From NCBI GenBank assembly GCA_003427395.1, contig BFEA01000249.1:1691428-1725503 (forward strand): 34,076 nucleotides of DNA, given 5' to 3'. Every line of letters begins with the position of its first letter. The first letter of the stretch is position 1. Positions 20,282-28,375 of this stretch are shown here, piece after piece. The stretch is from Chara braunii (lineage: Eukaryota; Streptophyta; Charophyceae; Charales; Characeae). A program made the position numbers and the translations under genes. The notes beneath the pieces were generated by a model that was not told the origin of the DNA, searched no databases, and was given only the letters and a program-made list of their open reading frames with translations.

Positions 20282-20546
20282 GTAGACAGTTGGTGCCAAA
20301 AGCAGAGAGGCGCCAGTACGCAATGCAGCAGTCTCGCATTGTCGTCATACAATGCCTGCGTAGTGACATCGTCTTGCCAACATCAAGCAGCAAGTGCAAG
20401 ACTGAATGTTGACCAACAGGGACTCGGTCAATAAATAATGTTGACGTCGTTGACCAGCCTCTTGTCTCTCAAGTACGAAGGCTCAGATTGACTCACTGTC
20501 GATTGTCTGGATCGTGTACAGTTACAGACTTCCACTTGTACCAAAT
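20282..20546. other. gene-free spacer
   Basis: No supported gene. The left edge carries the last of the CCATGTCAGCAA-type words; the right edge leads into the 60-bp repeats. Confidence 0.5.
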
Positions 20547-20696
20547 ACTGCCTGGATACCTGCATACCTCCAAGTGTGTCTCTGATTGGTGGCCTGGACT
20601 GGGTCCACTGCCTGGATACCTGCATACCTCCAAGTGTATCTCTGATTGGTGGCCTGCATACCTCCAAGTGTGTCTCTGATTGGTGGCCTGGCCTGG
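20547..20696. repeat. tandem repeats of about 60 bp (two and a partial third)
   Basis: The core GCATACCTCCAAGTGTGTCT followed by CTGATTGGTGGCCTG appears at about 20562, 20622 and 20656. The first two units are 60 bp apart and begin with CTGCCTGGATACCT; the third lacks that start and is offset by only 34 bp. Near identity between units points to a recent tandem duplication. Confidence 0.9.
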
Positions 20697-21272
20697 ACAG
20701 CCTCAATATTCCGAGTTACAGTTGACTTTGGTCAACTGTCGGCGCACGGCCTCTGAAGCCTCGTTTCAGGGGCCTTGTTTCACACAGTCAGACTGTTACA
20801 TGCCTAGTTGGGCGATGTACATAATAACCAAGGATCCGCAATGTGATGAAAAGGACTGAATGGACAACACCGTGCAAGTGAAATCTCAACGAGCAGTGTA
20901 CACTCTGATACATACAAAATGGTGCTTTACAGTGCAGTGGAAGACTTAGATACAAGTCTTGACCTGACCGGGACTGACCTTTTTTACGTAGTACAAGCTA
21001 GCGAAGCAGAAGGCTAGAATACTAATGATGAGCCCAATCAATGTCGCAATACAGACTAAACATACATCACTTTCACCACCAGGTGTGAAGGGGCCTGGTG
21101 CTATACACAGGAAGAGGCGCCAGGTCCAGCCATGCACAGACGAACAGGAGGGGATTAGACGAAGAGGAGGGGAGGGATGGGAAAGTCGTCAACACCAAGT
21201 CTCGTTACAAGTCCCCAATAATCCCTCGTCAAAATGTTTGAAGTCCAATGTCGAGTCTGGATCCAAATGTCA

Positions 21273-21277
<5 letters not shown>
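20697..21277. other. gene-free stretch with short inverted repeats
   Basis: CAGTTGAC and GTCAACTG form perfect 8-bp arms around TTTG at 20719-20738. AAGACTT and AAGTCTT pair at 20941-20960. No gene is supported; an open frame from 21025 runs only into the CT tract and the gap. Confidence 0.45.

Positions 21278-21311
<34 letters not shown>
21278..21311. repeat. (CT)n microsatellite at the gap edge
   Basis: Pure CT dinucleotides running directly into the N run, so the assembly broke inside this tract. Confidence 0.97.
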
Positions 21312-21576
21312 NNNNNNNNNNNNNNNNNNNNNNNNNNNNNNNNNNNNNNNNNNNNNNNNNNNNNNNNNNNNNNNNNNNNNNNNNNNNNNNNNNNNNNNNN
21401 NNNNNNNNNNNNNNNNNNNNNNNNNNNNNNNNNNNNNNNNNNNNNNNNNNNNNNNNNNNNNNNNNNNNNNNNNNNNNNNNNNNNNNNNNNNNNNNNNNNN
21501 NNNNNNNNNNNNNNNNNNNNNNNNNNNNNNNNNNNNNNNNNNNNNNNNNNNNNNNNNNNNNNNNNNNNNNNNNNNN
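21312..21576. other. assembly gap (265 N)
   Basis: Unsequenced scaffold gap. It separates the plus-strand repeats from the LTR of element C and may hide the outer end of that LTR. Confidence 1.
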
Positions 21577-21948
21577 CTGCTAATGCAGTGAAGTCAGATA
21601 TCGAGAGGATGAGAGGGAGATGGTGGACTGAGAAGAAGGTGGCGCTGTGCTGCAGGTACCTTGAAGATGAAGCTGGAGCGATGGCGCTGCAGGTAAGTCC
21701 CTCTGTCCTCTGCCCAATCTCTCTCTCTATGGTACTACTCTAGCTATGGTGCCCAACGCTGAAGACTACTGCTAACGCTACAAAGCGCCCAGCGCTGAAG
21801 ACTATTACTAGCGCCAATACTACTCCTGCAACGCTCCTCCAAAGTGCTGTTGCCGAATCCTGAAGACTACCTCGTGCCTGCTGAACTGCATGTGAAGTGC
21901 CTGGGAAGTACCTAGGAACTACCTGCCGGCCTGCAGGGCGGGCTAGTC

Positions 21949-21956
21949 CTATATAG
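21949..21956 (-). promoter_or_regulatory. TATA-like box in the LTR of element C
   Basis: CTATATAG lies about 360 bp into the LTR on the minus strand, in otherwise GC-rich sequence. It is a plausible core promoter for element C or for readthrough toward lower coordinates. The word is palindromic, so direction comes from context. Confidence 0.4.
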
Positions 21957-22122
21957 TGCTGACCCGTCCAGGAGGCTGCTCTTGCCAATGCCTCAACGTG
22001 CCTGACCCTGGGGTTGAAGCTCAAACAAAGGTTGTCTTGAAAATAGGCCAGAAATGGCCTGAGCTAAAACCCTGGTCTGGTGCCCGAGTTTCAGGGCAGG
22101 CCCCCGGAAATGGCCCTCATTT

Positions 22123-22258
22123 TCAGGCCGAAAACACTCAGGGCCGGAAAGACCCTGATTTAACATGAAACGACACAGGGCCGGTAGGCCCTTGTTTTCA
22201 GGCTTTCAAGCTAAAACGACACAGGGCCTGTAGGCCCTTGTTTTTAGGCTTTTGGCCT
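22123..22258 (-). repeat. 45-bp tandem repeats in the LTR
   Basis: Three units at 22123-22167, 22168-22212 and 22213-22258. The last two share AAACGACACAGGGCC and GTAGGCCCTTGTTTT with few differences; the first is more diverged. Each unit carries GGGCC...GGCCC pairs able to form a small stem. Tandem repeats in the U3 part of an LTR often act as transcription factor sites. Confidence 0.75.
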
Positions 22259-22317
22259 GAAAACGTCACGAGCCTGGAAATGGCCCATGCAGCCTGTTGC
22301 AGGTGCAGCATGTAACA

Positions 22318-22330
22318 CCCCCCCCTCCTT
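22318..22330 (-). promoter_or_regulatory. polypurine tract of element C
   Basis: On the minus strand AAGGAGGGGGGGG ends exactly at the first base of the LTR (TGTTACA). It overlaps the stop codon TAA of the integrase frame at 22329-22331. Such tracts survive RNase H and prime plus-strand DNA synthesis; its position fixes the inner LTR edge. Confidence 0.85.
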
Positions 22331-23240
22331 ATGAAGTCAAGCCGGGACGAGGGCGAAGCTGACGATCTGAAGGTGGAATGTGGATGCGGGTGCGACATGG
22401 AGCCGAAGATACCGGCTTGCCTTGCATCTTGCGTTCGTAGCGTGCGAGAACATCTGGAGTTGTTGCTTGGAGTTCCGCACGGGTTAACCAACGGTCAGCT
22501 CGGTGACTGCAGTACACAAAGTGTACCAAGTACTCGGTTGGCCTCTTGCCGTAGCGTCGCTGGGAGATGATGTTGCCGACCTCTTGAAAGTCGTCCATAG
22601 AGGGTGGGTCTTGCGATTGTCGTCCGGGAAAATCGTGATGTTCCGCCGGCGTGTAGAGAGCCAACTTGGAGCAATGAAAGACCGGGTAGACGGGCAAGTG
22701 GGCGGGCACCTGAATGGTGAAGGAAGGTCCTTCGGGTGCATCCCCGGCGGGTGCCACGATCGGCCAAGGCCCCATCCGTTTCAGGAGGAGCTTGCGAGAG
22801 ATATCTTGTTCAAGGCTGAATTCCGTGGCGGAAACCCAAACGAGATCGTCGGCCCGAAATGGGCAAGGAAGACGTTGGCGATTGACCTATTGGCTCATGC
22901 GTTGTTGCGTCTTGGCCATCTGGTCGCGTGCCTTGACAAGTAGCTCTTGCATCCGTCGCAAGAAAAAAAGATGGTCGCCTCTCTCGGCCGTTTGTGGAAT
23001 GATTGTGTGCAACGGAAAAGTGACCGGTGAGCCGTGCTCGAATTCGAAGGGCGACATTCCGATAGCCGAGTGGATGGACGAGTTGTATGCCAACTCAACA
23101 TCCGGCAGCCGCTCAACCCAATCCTTTTGGTCGGGACAGATGAGAGTGCGAAGGAGAACATGTGCGGTCTGATGCGCCCTCTCCGTTTGGCCATCGGTTT
23201 GGGGGTGGTGAGCCGAACTTGGCTTGAGAGATGAGCCCCA
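22329..23240 (-). pseudogene. integrase C-terminal half with divergent chromodomain (element C)
   Basis: Continues the frame of the upstream pol without a shift, interrupted only by TGA at 23241-23243 and TAG at 22887-22889. It holds the end of the catalytic core with the third acidic residue intact in HHPQTDGQTERAHQ, then ELAYNSSIHSAIGMSPFEFE. After the TAG comes the C-terminal module with DDLVWVSATEF, KRMGPWPIV and the AHLPVYPVFHCSKL motif. The last domain (about 22580-22415) reads VGNIISQRRYGK then EYLVHFVYCSHRADRWL, which fits the chromodomain fold position but lacks the WKGY aromatic cage. It ends in the stop that touches the polypurine tract. Confidence 0.8.
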
Positions 23241-24821
23241 TCATTTGATGAGCGCCAACCAAAAATCGGACATGAACCGAGTGTCGCGGTCGCAGACGAT
23301 TTCCTTGGGGTAACCCTTGGTTCGAATCCAACCGGCGTAGAGAACCTCGGCCAACTCCGGTGCCTTGGCATGATAGCGGCAAGGCAAAAACATGGCGAAC
23401 TTGGTGAGTCGGTCGACCACCGTGAGAATCCCATCCACTCCAGTCTTGTGCTTGGGGAACGGGCCAGTAATGTCCATGGCAATCGCTTCCCTTCGCCGCA
23501 AGGGGACCGGTAACGGTCGCAACTCGCCGTACGGACGATGATTGCGGGATTTGCAACGTCGGCAAAGCTCGCATGACTCGCAATAGCGTGTGACGTCGTC
23601 GAGAAGGCCGGACCACCAAAAGCGCTCGCGGAGTCGGCCAATCGTACGATTGACTCCAAAGTGTCCGGTGGCGGGAGCATCGTGGAACTCGCCGAGAAGT
23701 CGTGTGCGCAAGTATAAATCTCGTGGCACACAAAGAAGATCCTTCCCACGTGAGTGGACGAGCAAGTACCCCTCTTGGATCCGATAGTGCGATGGCGCCG
23801 GATTAGGAGAGGAGCAATTTGCGTACTTGTCGCAAAAGTCGGGGCCGACTTTGTAGCCGCGGATGAAGCTGTCCCGCAAGTCGTCGTTAATCTCAAAAGT
23901 TAAGTAGACTGCGGTACAATGGTCCGGACGCCGTGAAAGAGCATCCGCAAAACGGTTTGACTTGCCCGGAATGTGGTCGGGGAATAAATCAAACTGGTTG
24001 ATGAAGGCCATCCAACGGGCAATGGTGCTATTGACCATGTCTTGGGTCTTGTAGAAGACCAAGGGATTGCTATCCGTTACCCATTGGAACTGCCGTCGAC
24101 TGAGAAGAAAATGCCGCCAGCGCTTGAGCGCGTGTACGAAGGCCAATAATTCCTTCTTCCATGCGTCGTCAATCGAGTGCATGGCGGACACTTTCTTGCT
24201 AAAGTACTCGATCGGGTGCCAGTCCACACCGTCATGTTGCTCGAGGACGACACCAATGCCATAGCCGGACGCATCGGTAGTGACACGTGTCGACAAAAGC
24301 AGATCGTAGATGCTGAACACCTCTGCGAATAGCAATGCGGCTTTGAGAGCTAAAAAGGAAGTCCGCACATTGTCGTCGAAGTCGAATGGCCGGTCCTCGC
24401 ATTGAGGCTTGGATAAAGGAGCCACGATCTTCAAGTATCCCTTGATGAAGCGATGATAGTAGCCGGCTAAGCCAAGGAAGGAACGGACATTTGTGGCGGT
24501 CTTCGGTTTTGACGACTCTTGAATGGCTTGAATCTTGTCCGACAACGGACTGATGCCCTCCGGTGTGACAAAATGGCCCAAGTATTCCAGCTCTTGCCGG
24601 ACAAATTTGCACTTGTCGCGGTTGGCTTTGTACTTGGCGCGGCGGAGCGTCTCCAACACTCGTTGAAGGTGCTCAAGATGATCCTCCAATGCCCGTCTAT
24701 AGACGAGAATGTCGTCTAAGTAGACTGGTATGAACCGGTCCAGCATCGCACGAAACTCGTTGGTCATGGTCGCTTGAAAGATCGTCGGGGTATTGGTGAG
24801 GCCGAAAGGCATACGATCCAC
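23241..24821 (-). CDS. pol of element C: RT palm/thumb, RNase H, integrase zinc and core
   Basis: An uninterrupted 526-codon stretch of polyprotein, not an independent gene. RT: MPFGLTNTPTIFQ (residues 4-16), YLDDILVY (34-41, both catalytic Asp present), YLGHFV (80-85), SFLGLAGYYHRFI (114-126). RNase H: VTTDASGYGIG (Asp 183), KKELLAFVHALKRWRHFLL (Glu 224), WVTDSN (Asp 250), RFADALSRRP (Asp 293); all four acidic residues are present. Integrase: H2C2 at His 380, His 387, Cys 417 and Cys 420; core Asp 450 in AMDITGPF and Asp 511 in VCDRDTRF. It stops at TGA after ALIK; the rest of the core follows in the same frame. The fingers and the first part of RT lie upstream in another frame, separated by a one-base loss near 24812. 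Enzymatically plausible piece, but not expressible as a whole enzyme. Confidence 0.9.
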   Translation of the reverse strand: MDRMPFGLTNTPTIFQATMTNEFRAMLDRFIPVYLDDILVYRRALEDHLEHLQRVLETLRRAKYKANRDKCKFVRQELEYLGHFVTPEGISPLSDKIQAIQESSKPKTATNVRSFLGLAGYYHRFIKGYLKIVAPLSKPQCEDRPFDFDDNVRTSFLALKAALLFAEVFSIYDLLLSTRVTTDASGYGIGVVLEQHDGVDWHPIEYFSKKVSAMHSIDDAWKKELLAFVHALKRWRHFLLSRRQFQWVTDSNPLVFYKTQDMVNSTIARWMAFINQFDLFPDHIPGKSNRFADALSRRPDHCTAVYLTFEINDDLRDSFIRGYKVGPDFCDKYANCSSPNPAPSHYRIQEGYLLVHSRGKDLLCVPRDLYLRTRLLGEFHDAPATGHFGVNRTIGRLRERFWWSGLLDDVTRYCESCELCRRCKSRNHRPYGELRPLPVPLRRREAIAMDITGPFPKHKTGVDGILTVVDRLTKFAMFLPCRYHAKAPELAEVLYAGWIRTKGYPKEIVCDRDTRFMSDFWLALIK

Positions 24822-25090
24822 TCAAAATGCCCGTACCGCGTCTTGAACGTGGATTTGTAGCAATCTTGCGGGCGTATCGAGATTTGATGGTAGCCCGACT
24901 TCAAGTCCAATTTTGAGAAGAATTTTGCGCCACCCAAACGCTCGAGAAGGTTGTCAATCCGCGGAAAAGGTCCCGCATTCTTGACGGTTTGTGCGTTGAG
25001 CTTGTGGTAGTCGATGCACAAGCAAAGATCCTTGTTCTTCTTTCATACGAAGAGAACTTGCGCGCCGTATGGTTAGCTACGAGGGCGGAT
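24812..25090 (-). pseudogene. RT fingers of element C with three stops
   Basis: In the protease frame, directly after LLDKG, come three stops within about 20 codons: TGA where Trp is expected in the WIRPS-type motif, TAA, and TGA where Arg is expected before KKNKD. The RT then reads [54 protein letters not shown] and RYGHFEWIV. The YHKLN motif has His where Arg is usual. At about 24812 one missing base moves the frame to that of the pol segment at 24821. Confidence 0.85.
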
Positions 25091-25861
25091 TCAGCCCTTG
25101 TCCAACAGATCATCGAGTTGCGCGTGGAGAGCCTCGAGCTCTTCCTGGCTCATGCGATAGATGCATCCTTTCGGTGGCACGACACCGGCCTCAAGAATGA
25201 TCTCGTGGGAGATCAGCCGATCCGGCACCACATCGGTAGGAGACTCGAAGATGTCGGTGAACTCGTCGAGCAGCCGCACCACTCGGGGGTCCGAAGACAA
25301 GTCCGTAGGTGAAGATTCGGTCGTCGCGGTGGCTCGTAGAAAACATAGGCCTATCTCGTCGGTTCGCTCGTAAGCGCAAGTGGCCTGAAAAGACTTGGCC
25401 ATTACAACTTGGCACCGGATCGAGGAGTGCGGAAGCGGAATGGTACACTGCATCTCGGTGCTGAAGGCGTCGCGAACGGCAAGTGTCCGCTGATGGACGT
25501 TAACCGTGTGATCCGCACTTGCAAACCAAGGCATCCCCAAAATAATGTCGAAGTCCGTGTCTAAGACGTCAAACATCACCGGTTCGCATGCATGAGGTGC
25601 GAAATAAACCGGTACAACTTCAATGTAGCGATCGAGGAGTTGTTGCGTCCGACCGTCCGCCAACTTGATCGCCGTCGGGTTTGGCTTCCTTCGAACTTGA
25701 GCGCCAAGGCCGGCCCTTTGGATAAAGGACTGGCTGATGAAATTGCGAGTCGCGCCGCTATCTAGCAAAGCGTTGCAGGATGCTTGCCCAACTTGGATGC
25801 GGACATAAAGGAGTGGTGCGTTGTTAGCATCGTACCGCTGGATGCGAAACTCGCGGGCCAC
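25091..25861 (-). CDS. aspartic protease and RT linker of element C
   Basis: A 256-codon open frame, part of the polyprotein; the nominal start is an internal GTG and the frame extends upstream through ILAYVTK. The pepsin-like retroviral protease domain has CNALLDSGATRNFISQSFI (catalytic Asp 34 in DSG) and the hydrophobic-hydrophobic-Gly motif DIILGMPWF near residue 107. It cuts the Gag-Pol polyprotein during particle maturation. Residues 195-256 are the linker into RT, with DFTDIF-like DEFTDIFESPTDVVPDR, the PPKG and YRMSQEELEALHAQL motifs. Active-site residues look intact. It ends at the TGA that opens the damaged RT fingers. Confidence 0.85.
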   Translation of the reverse strand: MAREFRIQRYDANNAPLLYVRIQVGQASCNALLDSGATRNFISQSFIQRAGLGAQVRRKPNPTAIKLADGRTQQLLDRYIEVVPVYFAPHACEPVMFDVLDTDFDIILGMPWFASADHTVNVHQRTLAVRDAFSTEMQCTIPLPHSSIRCQVVMAKSFQATCAYERTDEIGLCFLRATATTESSPTDLSSDPRVVRLLDEFTDIFESPTDVVPDRLISHEIILEAGVVPPKGCIYRMSQEELEALHAQLDDLLDKG

Positions 25862-26391
25862 CTTGGTAACATACGCAAGGATGTTCCCACCGCAGCTTCG
25901 TCATCCGTCAGCGAAGACGGTGGTGCATAGATGGCTAAGTATGTGTGGAGATGGGTGCATAGTGCTGCGCATTGCGGTCCCGGCAAGCAGCCTGTGGAAG
26001 GGAAAGGAAGCCATGCAAAATCCTCGGACGTTAACGGGTCCAAGACCTCTATGTTGAACTCGTGCGTCGAATCCCTTGAAGAACCACTTGAAGACGATCA
26101 ATTGTTGTTGTTGCCGGACAGAGAAGAAGCCGCACACACATCTTGTCCTTGAGCTTGAGAACCTAGTGAAGGAACAAGCCGGGCAGCATAGTCCTCATAA
26201 GAATACAAGAGAGGACTGTCGACTTCCACATGTGCCTCAGAATGAAGAGAGGTCGCTCGCGAAGCAACTGATTCCGAAGGCGTTGAGAGTGCAGCCGCAT
26301 CACTCTCGGCGGTGCTCACTTTCCCGAAGGGAATTCGCCTTTGACTAGCGTGGGGCACGTCGCGGTGTCGTGCACCGCGCTGTTGCACCAC
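25862..26391 (-). pseudogene. gag-protease connector of element C
   Basis: A frame that overlaps the gag end by about 75 bp and lies at -1 relative to it. It encodes a Ser/Ala-rich connector (GKVSTAESDAAALSTPSES, LYSYEDYAARLVPSLGSQ), a TGA at 26098-26100 where CGA would fit, then NIEVLDPLTSEDFAWLPF. Near 25880 one base seems to be missing, and the protease frame takes over with ILAYVTKVAREF. It has no enzyme motif; it would be a spacer in the polyprotein. Confidence 0.6.
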
Positions 26392-27569
26392 AAGAAGTAT
26401 CGGTACTTAGCACGGATGCGGTATACGCCTTCCGAGATACCGTAATGTGTCCAAGGCTCTTGAGCCGCTGGTCCGGCCCCGAGGGCTGAATTGGTGTGTG
26501 TCTTCGGTTTGCCGCGTCCTCGCCCTCTGGCGGGGCGGCCACCATCTCGGGCGGCTGCCAATCTGTCTCCTTCCTCGAAAGAGGCAGCCTCGTTTGAAGT
26601 GTCGGTCGCTGTAGTTGCTGCGACCACGGCCACTTTCGGCTGATGCTGTCCTCTGCCCTGACCTGCAACAGATGAATAGCCCAAATTCTTGGCTTCAATG
26701 TTCTTCACAATGATCTGCGAGGCTTTATCAAAAAGCTGCTCACTTGTGGCGAGCGTTTCCGCAACTTGCGTCAAGGCGTTCTGCAACGCCGGGCAGCTCC
26801 TTCTGATAAAGAAGTGCTTGATAGCGACAAATGTCGACGGCAAGTTGGGCGTGGATGCCAAGTGTTGGTACTCGGTGATCCAGTCCGTGCTTGGCAGGTC
26901 GTTCTGATAGAACCGTTGAAGTTTCTTGGCTGCCTGAAGCTCGGGCGGCTCCACTTGGAACCGCTTATGCCATGCTGCCTTGAGATCAGCCCAGCTGATC
27001 TTCGTATGCAGCTCGGAGACTGTGACGTTGTGCGTGGACAACATGTTGTCCAGCCATGCCTGGCACGCGGCCCCTGAGCGGGAGTATAAGTATGTGTGTC
27101 GGTTCGGGTTGATGACGTGTTGAATGTCCAACTTCAACTCGAACTGCCGCCACCATGGGATCTGGTATGTCTTCGTTGCATTGCAGAAGATCGGCAGCCC
27201 GTCAAACTTTGGGATGCTCTCGCGAGTAGTCGCGGTCGGACTGGCTGCGGTGGCACAAATCTGCTGGTCAATCCGCTGATTTGTCGCTAGAGTGTCGTCC
27301 TTGAGCGTCTCGACGTCGATTTCCAAGACCTTGACACGGTCCGTCAAGTTGGAGGGTCCGGCGGGGGTGGTTGTTGCAAGTTGTTGTTCCAGCCGGCGTA
27401 CCCGGTCAAGCAGTTCATCAATAATTCGAATCTGCTTCCGGACCAGGGTGTCCACGCAGAGGATGTCCTCTTGCTGTGCTGCACAGGTGGCGACCAAGTC
27501 GCTCACATGTTCGATTGTGGTTGCAAGGCCACGCACAGCAGAGGGGGCACCGTCCTCTTCAACAGCCAC
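26316..27569 (-). CDS. gag of element C (capsid and remnant zinc knuckle)
   Basis: A 417-codon open frame. Residues about 40-105 are heptad-like and probably coiled (IIDELLDRVRRLEQQL, DRVKVLEIDVETLKDD). Residues about 120-270 form the capsid-type gag domain: IPKFDGLPIFCNATKTYQI, WWRQFELKLDIQHVI, AWLDNML, WADLKAAWHKRFQVEP and WITEYQHLAST. A Gly/Arg-rich basic stretch (ARGRGRGKPK) precedes the C-terminal knuckle. The knuckle reads FLWCNSAVHDTATC: the CCHC pattern with Phe at the first Cys, so zinc binding is probably lost. One TAG separates this frame from the N-terminal segment ending at 27573. Gag would assemble the particle and bind the RNA genome. The frame ends TCG GGA AAG TGA. Confidence 0.85.
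   Translation of the reverse strand: MAVEEDGAPSAVRGLATTIEHVSDLVATCAAQQEDILCVDTLVRKQIRIIDELLDRVRRLEQQLATTTPAGPSNLTDRVKVLEIDVETLKDDTLATNQRIDQQICATAASPTATTRESIPKFDGLPIFCNATKTYQIPWWRQFELKLDIQHVINPNRHTYLYSRSGAACQAWLDNMLSTHNVTVSELHTKISWADLKAAWHKRFQVEPPELQAAKKLQRFYQNDLPSTDWITEYQHLASTPNLPSTFVAIKHFFIRRSCPALQNALTQVAETLATSEQLFDKASQIIVKNIEAKNLGYSSVAGQGRGQHQPKVAVVAATTATDTSNEAASFEEGDRLAAARDGGRPARGRGRGKPKTHTNSALGAGPAAQEPWTHYGISEGVYRIRAKYRYFLWCNSAVHDTATCPTLVKGEFPSGK
26319..26325 (-). promoter_or_regulatory. candidate -1 ribosomal frameshift heptamer
   Basis: On the minus strand GGGAAAG stands in the phase X XXY YYZ relative to gag (TCG GGA AAG), one codon before the gag stop. Slipping back one base enters the connector frame leading to protease. 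This fits the classical -1 signal in form and position. The alternative is loss of one G from an original AAGGTG, which would restore a single frame. Both remain open. Confidence 0.35.
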
Positions 27570-27572
27570 TGC

Positions 27573-27866
27573 CTATTCGCCGACGATCACCTTGATATCC
27601 CCTTCACATTCGAGGAGTTTGTCTCGGCGTAGTCGACTGCGTTCGTCTACGGCCTTCCTTTCTGCCTCAGCGTCCGCCTGTTGCTGCTGTTCAGCGAGGT
27701 GACATTGTTCCTCTGCTTCCTTATCTTCCTTCTTACGTGCGGATGTTGCCGCAGCTGCCCGTTGCTTGAATTCTGCTACCATGTCCAGCATGCGGGCCGC
27801 ATAGGCCTCGGTAGTCTCTCTTGGCTGCTGATCCATTCCGCTTATCTTTGAGTGGGTGAGCACCAT
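27573..27866 (-). pseudogene. N-terminal segment of gag of element C
   Basis: Begins at an ATG (27866) in the same frame as the main gag and is cut off from it by a single TAG (27573-27575) where CAG would fit. It encodes MVLTHSKISGMDQQP; the internal Met may be the real start. A long charged Ala/Glu/Gln-rich helix follows (YAARMLDMVAEFKQRAAAAT, EEQCHLAEQQQQADAEAERK). A helical N-terminus is common in Gag proteins of these elements. Confidence 0.75.
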
Positions 27867-28045
27867 GCACTGACATGACCTGCTGCTGCGGTGACTGGTT
27901 GCTGACGTGGCACTGCTGTCGTGGCCTGCTGACGTGGCAACTCACCAATGCCGCCGCAGGGGTACCCGGAGGGAGATAGAGAAGACCAGAGGGGGCAACA
28001 ACATAGGTGGGGAGGGCTGGGATAAATCGCCCAGATAAGAAGCCA
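27867..28045 (-). other. leader upstream of gag of element C
   Basis: On the minus strand it carries two copies of TGCCACGTCAGC-type words (27899-27912 and 27926-27941) and a weaker one near 27868. No primer-binding site complementary to a familiar tRNA was recognised. The same words occur in the region 19132-20281. Confidence 0.5.
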
Positions 28046-28375
28046 CTAATCAAAAAAGAAAAGTTTAAACTTTGCAAAAAAAAGTAAGAGAAAAAGAAAA
28101 AATACTCGTTTGCAAGAGGGATTCCCGTACCGTTTTAAAAAAAAACGGATTTCGGAATAAAAATATTCCGGATTTCCAAATAACGGAAAATTGCAAAAGG
28201 AAATCGAAATTTCGAAAAAGAAGATATTCCGGACTTTCAACAATGAAATTTTGAATTTTAAGAAGAAAAACGAAATCGGAAATTTCAGATGTTGCGCTAT
28301 TGCGATTTTCCACAACAGAAATAGTGAGAAAACTGCAATCAGACTCACTTTCTTCTTTGCTTCGCATGCATACAA
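28046..28375. repeat. AT-rich segment with TATTCCGGA words
   Basis: A-rich on the plus strand. CGGAATA and TATTCCG form a hairpin with an AAAA loop at 28153-28170; TATTCCGGA recurs at 28226. In composition and words it resembles the AT-rich segment at 14865-14972. It could be a small insertion that separates element C from its missing 5' LTR. Open frames here are Lys/Phe runs from composition and are not genes. Confidence 0.35.

Larger units (their letters stand above)
21577..22317 (-). repeat. 3' LTR of element C (outer end in the gap)
   Basis: On the minus strand the LTR begins TGTTACATGCTGCACC at 22317, directly after a polypurine tract. It contains a 45-bp GC-rich tandem repeat (22123-22258), a TATA-like box (21949-21956) and a GCTGAAGACTA word repeated near 21758 and 21795. 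The far end, expected to finish in CA, is not identified and may lie in or beyond the gap. No second copy occurs in the window, so age cannot be estimated from LTR divergence. Confidence 0.7.
21577..28045 (-). mobile_element. element C: near full-length but inactivated Ty3/gypsy chromovirus
   Basis: On the minus strand, from high to low coordinates: leader, gag, protease, RT, RNase H, integrase with chromodomain, stop codon, polypurine tract and LTR. Catalytic residues of RT, RNase H and integrase are intact, yet about eight in-frame stops and three frame changes interrupt the protein. This is the best preserved element in the window and probably the youngest. A matching 5' LTR is not visible to the right of 28045. 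Confidence 0.85.

Noticed and set aside
20547-20696. CRISPR-like direct repeats
   Set aside because: The units are contiguous tandem duplications with no unique spacers, in eukaryotic repeat DNA.
20794-20803. TGTTACATGC identical to the LTR start of element C, a possible second LTR
   Set aside because: Only ten bases match, the orientation is opposite, the next bases differ and no polypurine tract precedes it.
21025-21743. Open frames spanning the N gap
   Set aside because: They exist only because N was translated through; no coding evidence lies on either side.
22503-23172. Plus-strand frames over 22503-23172 and other plus-strand frames inside elements C and D
   Set aside because: They are shadows of the minus-strand integrase, RT and gag frames, which carry the conserved motifs.
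23319-23330. GGTTCGAATCCA resembling a tRNA T-loop
   Set aside because: It lies inside the integrase core reading frame of element C, with no acceptor or D-arm around it.
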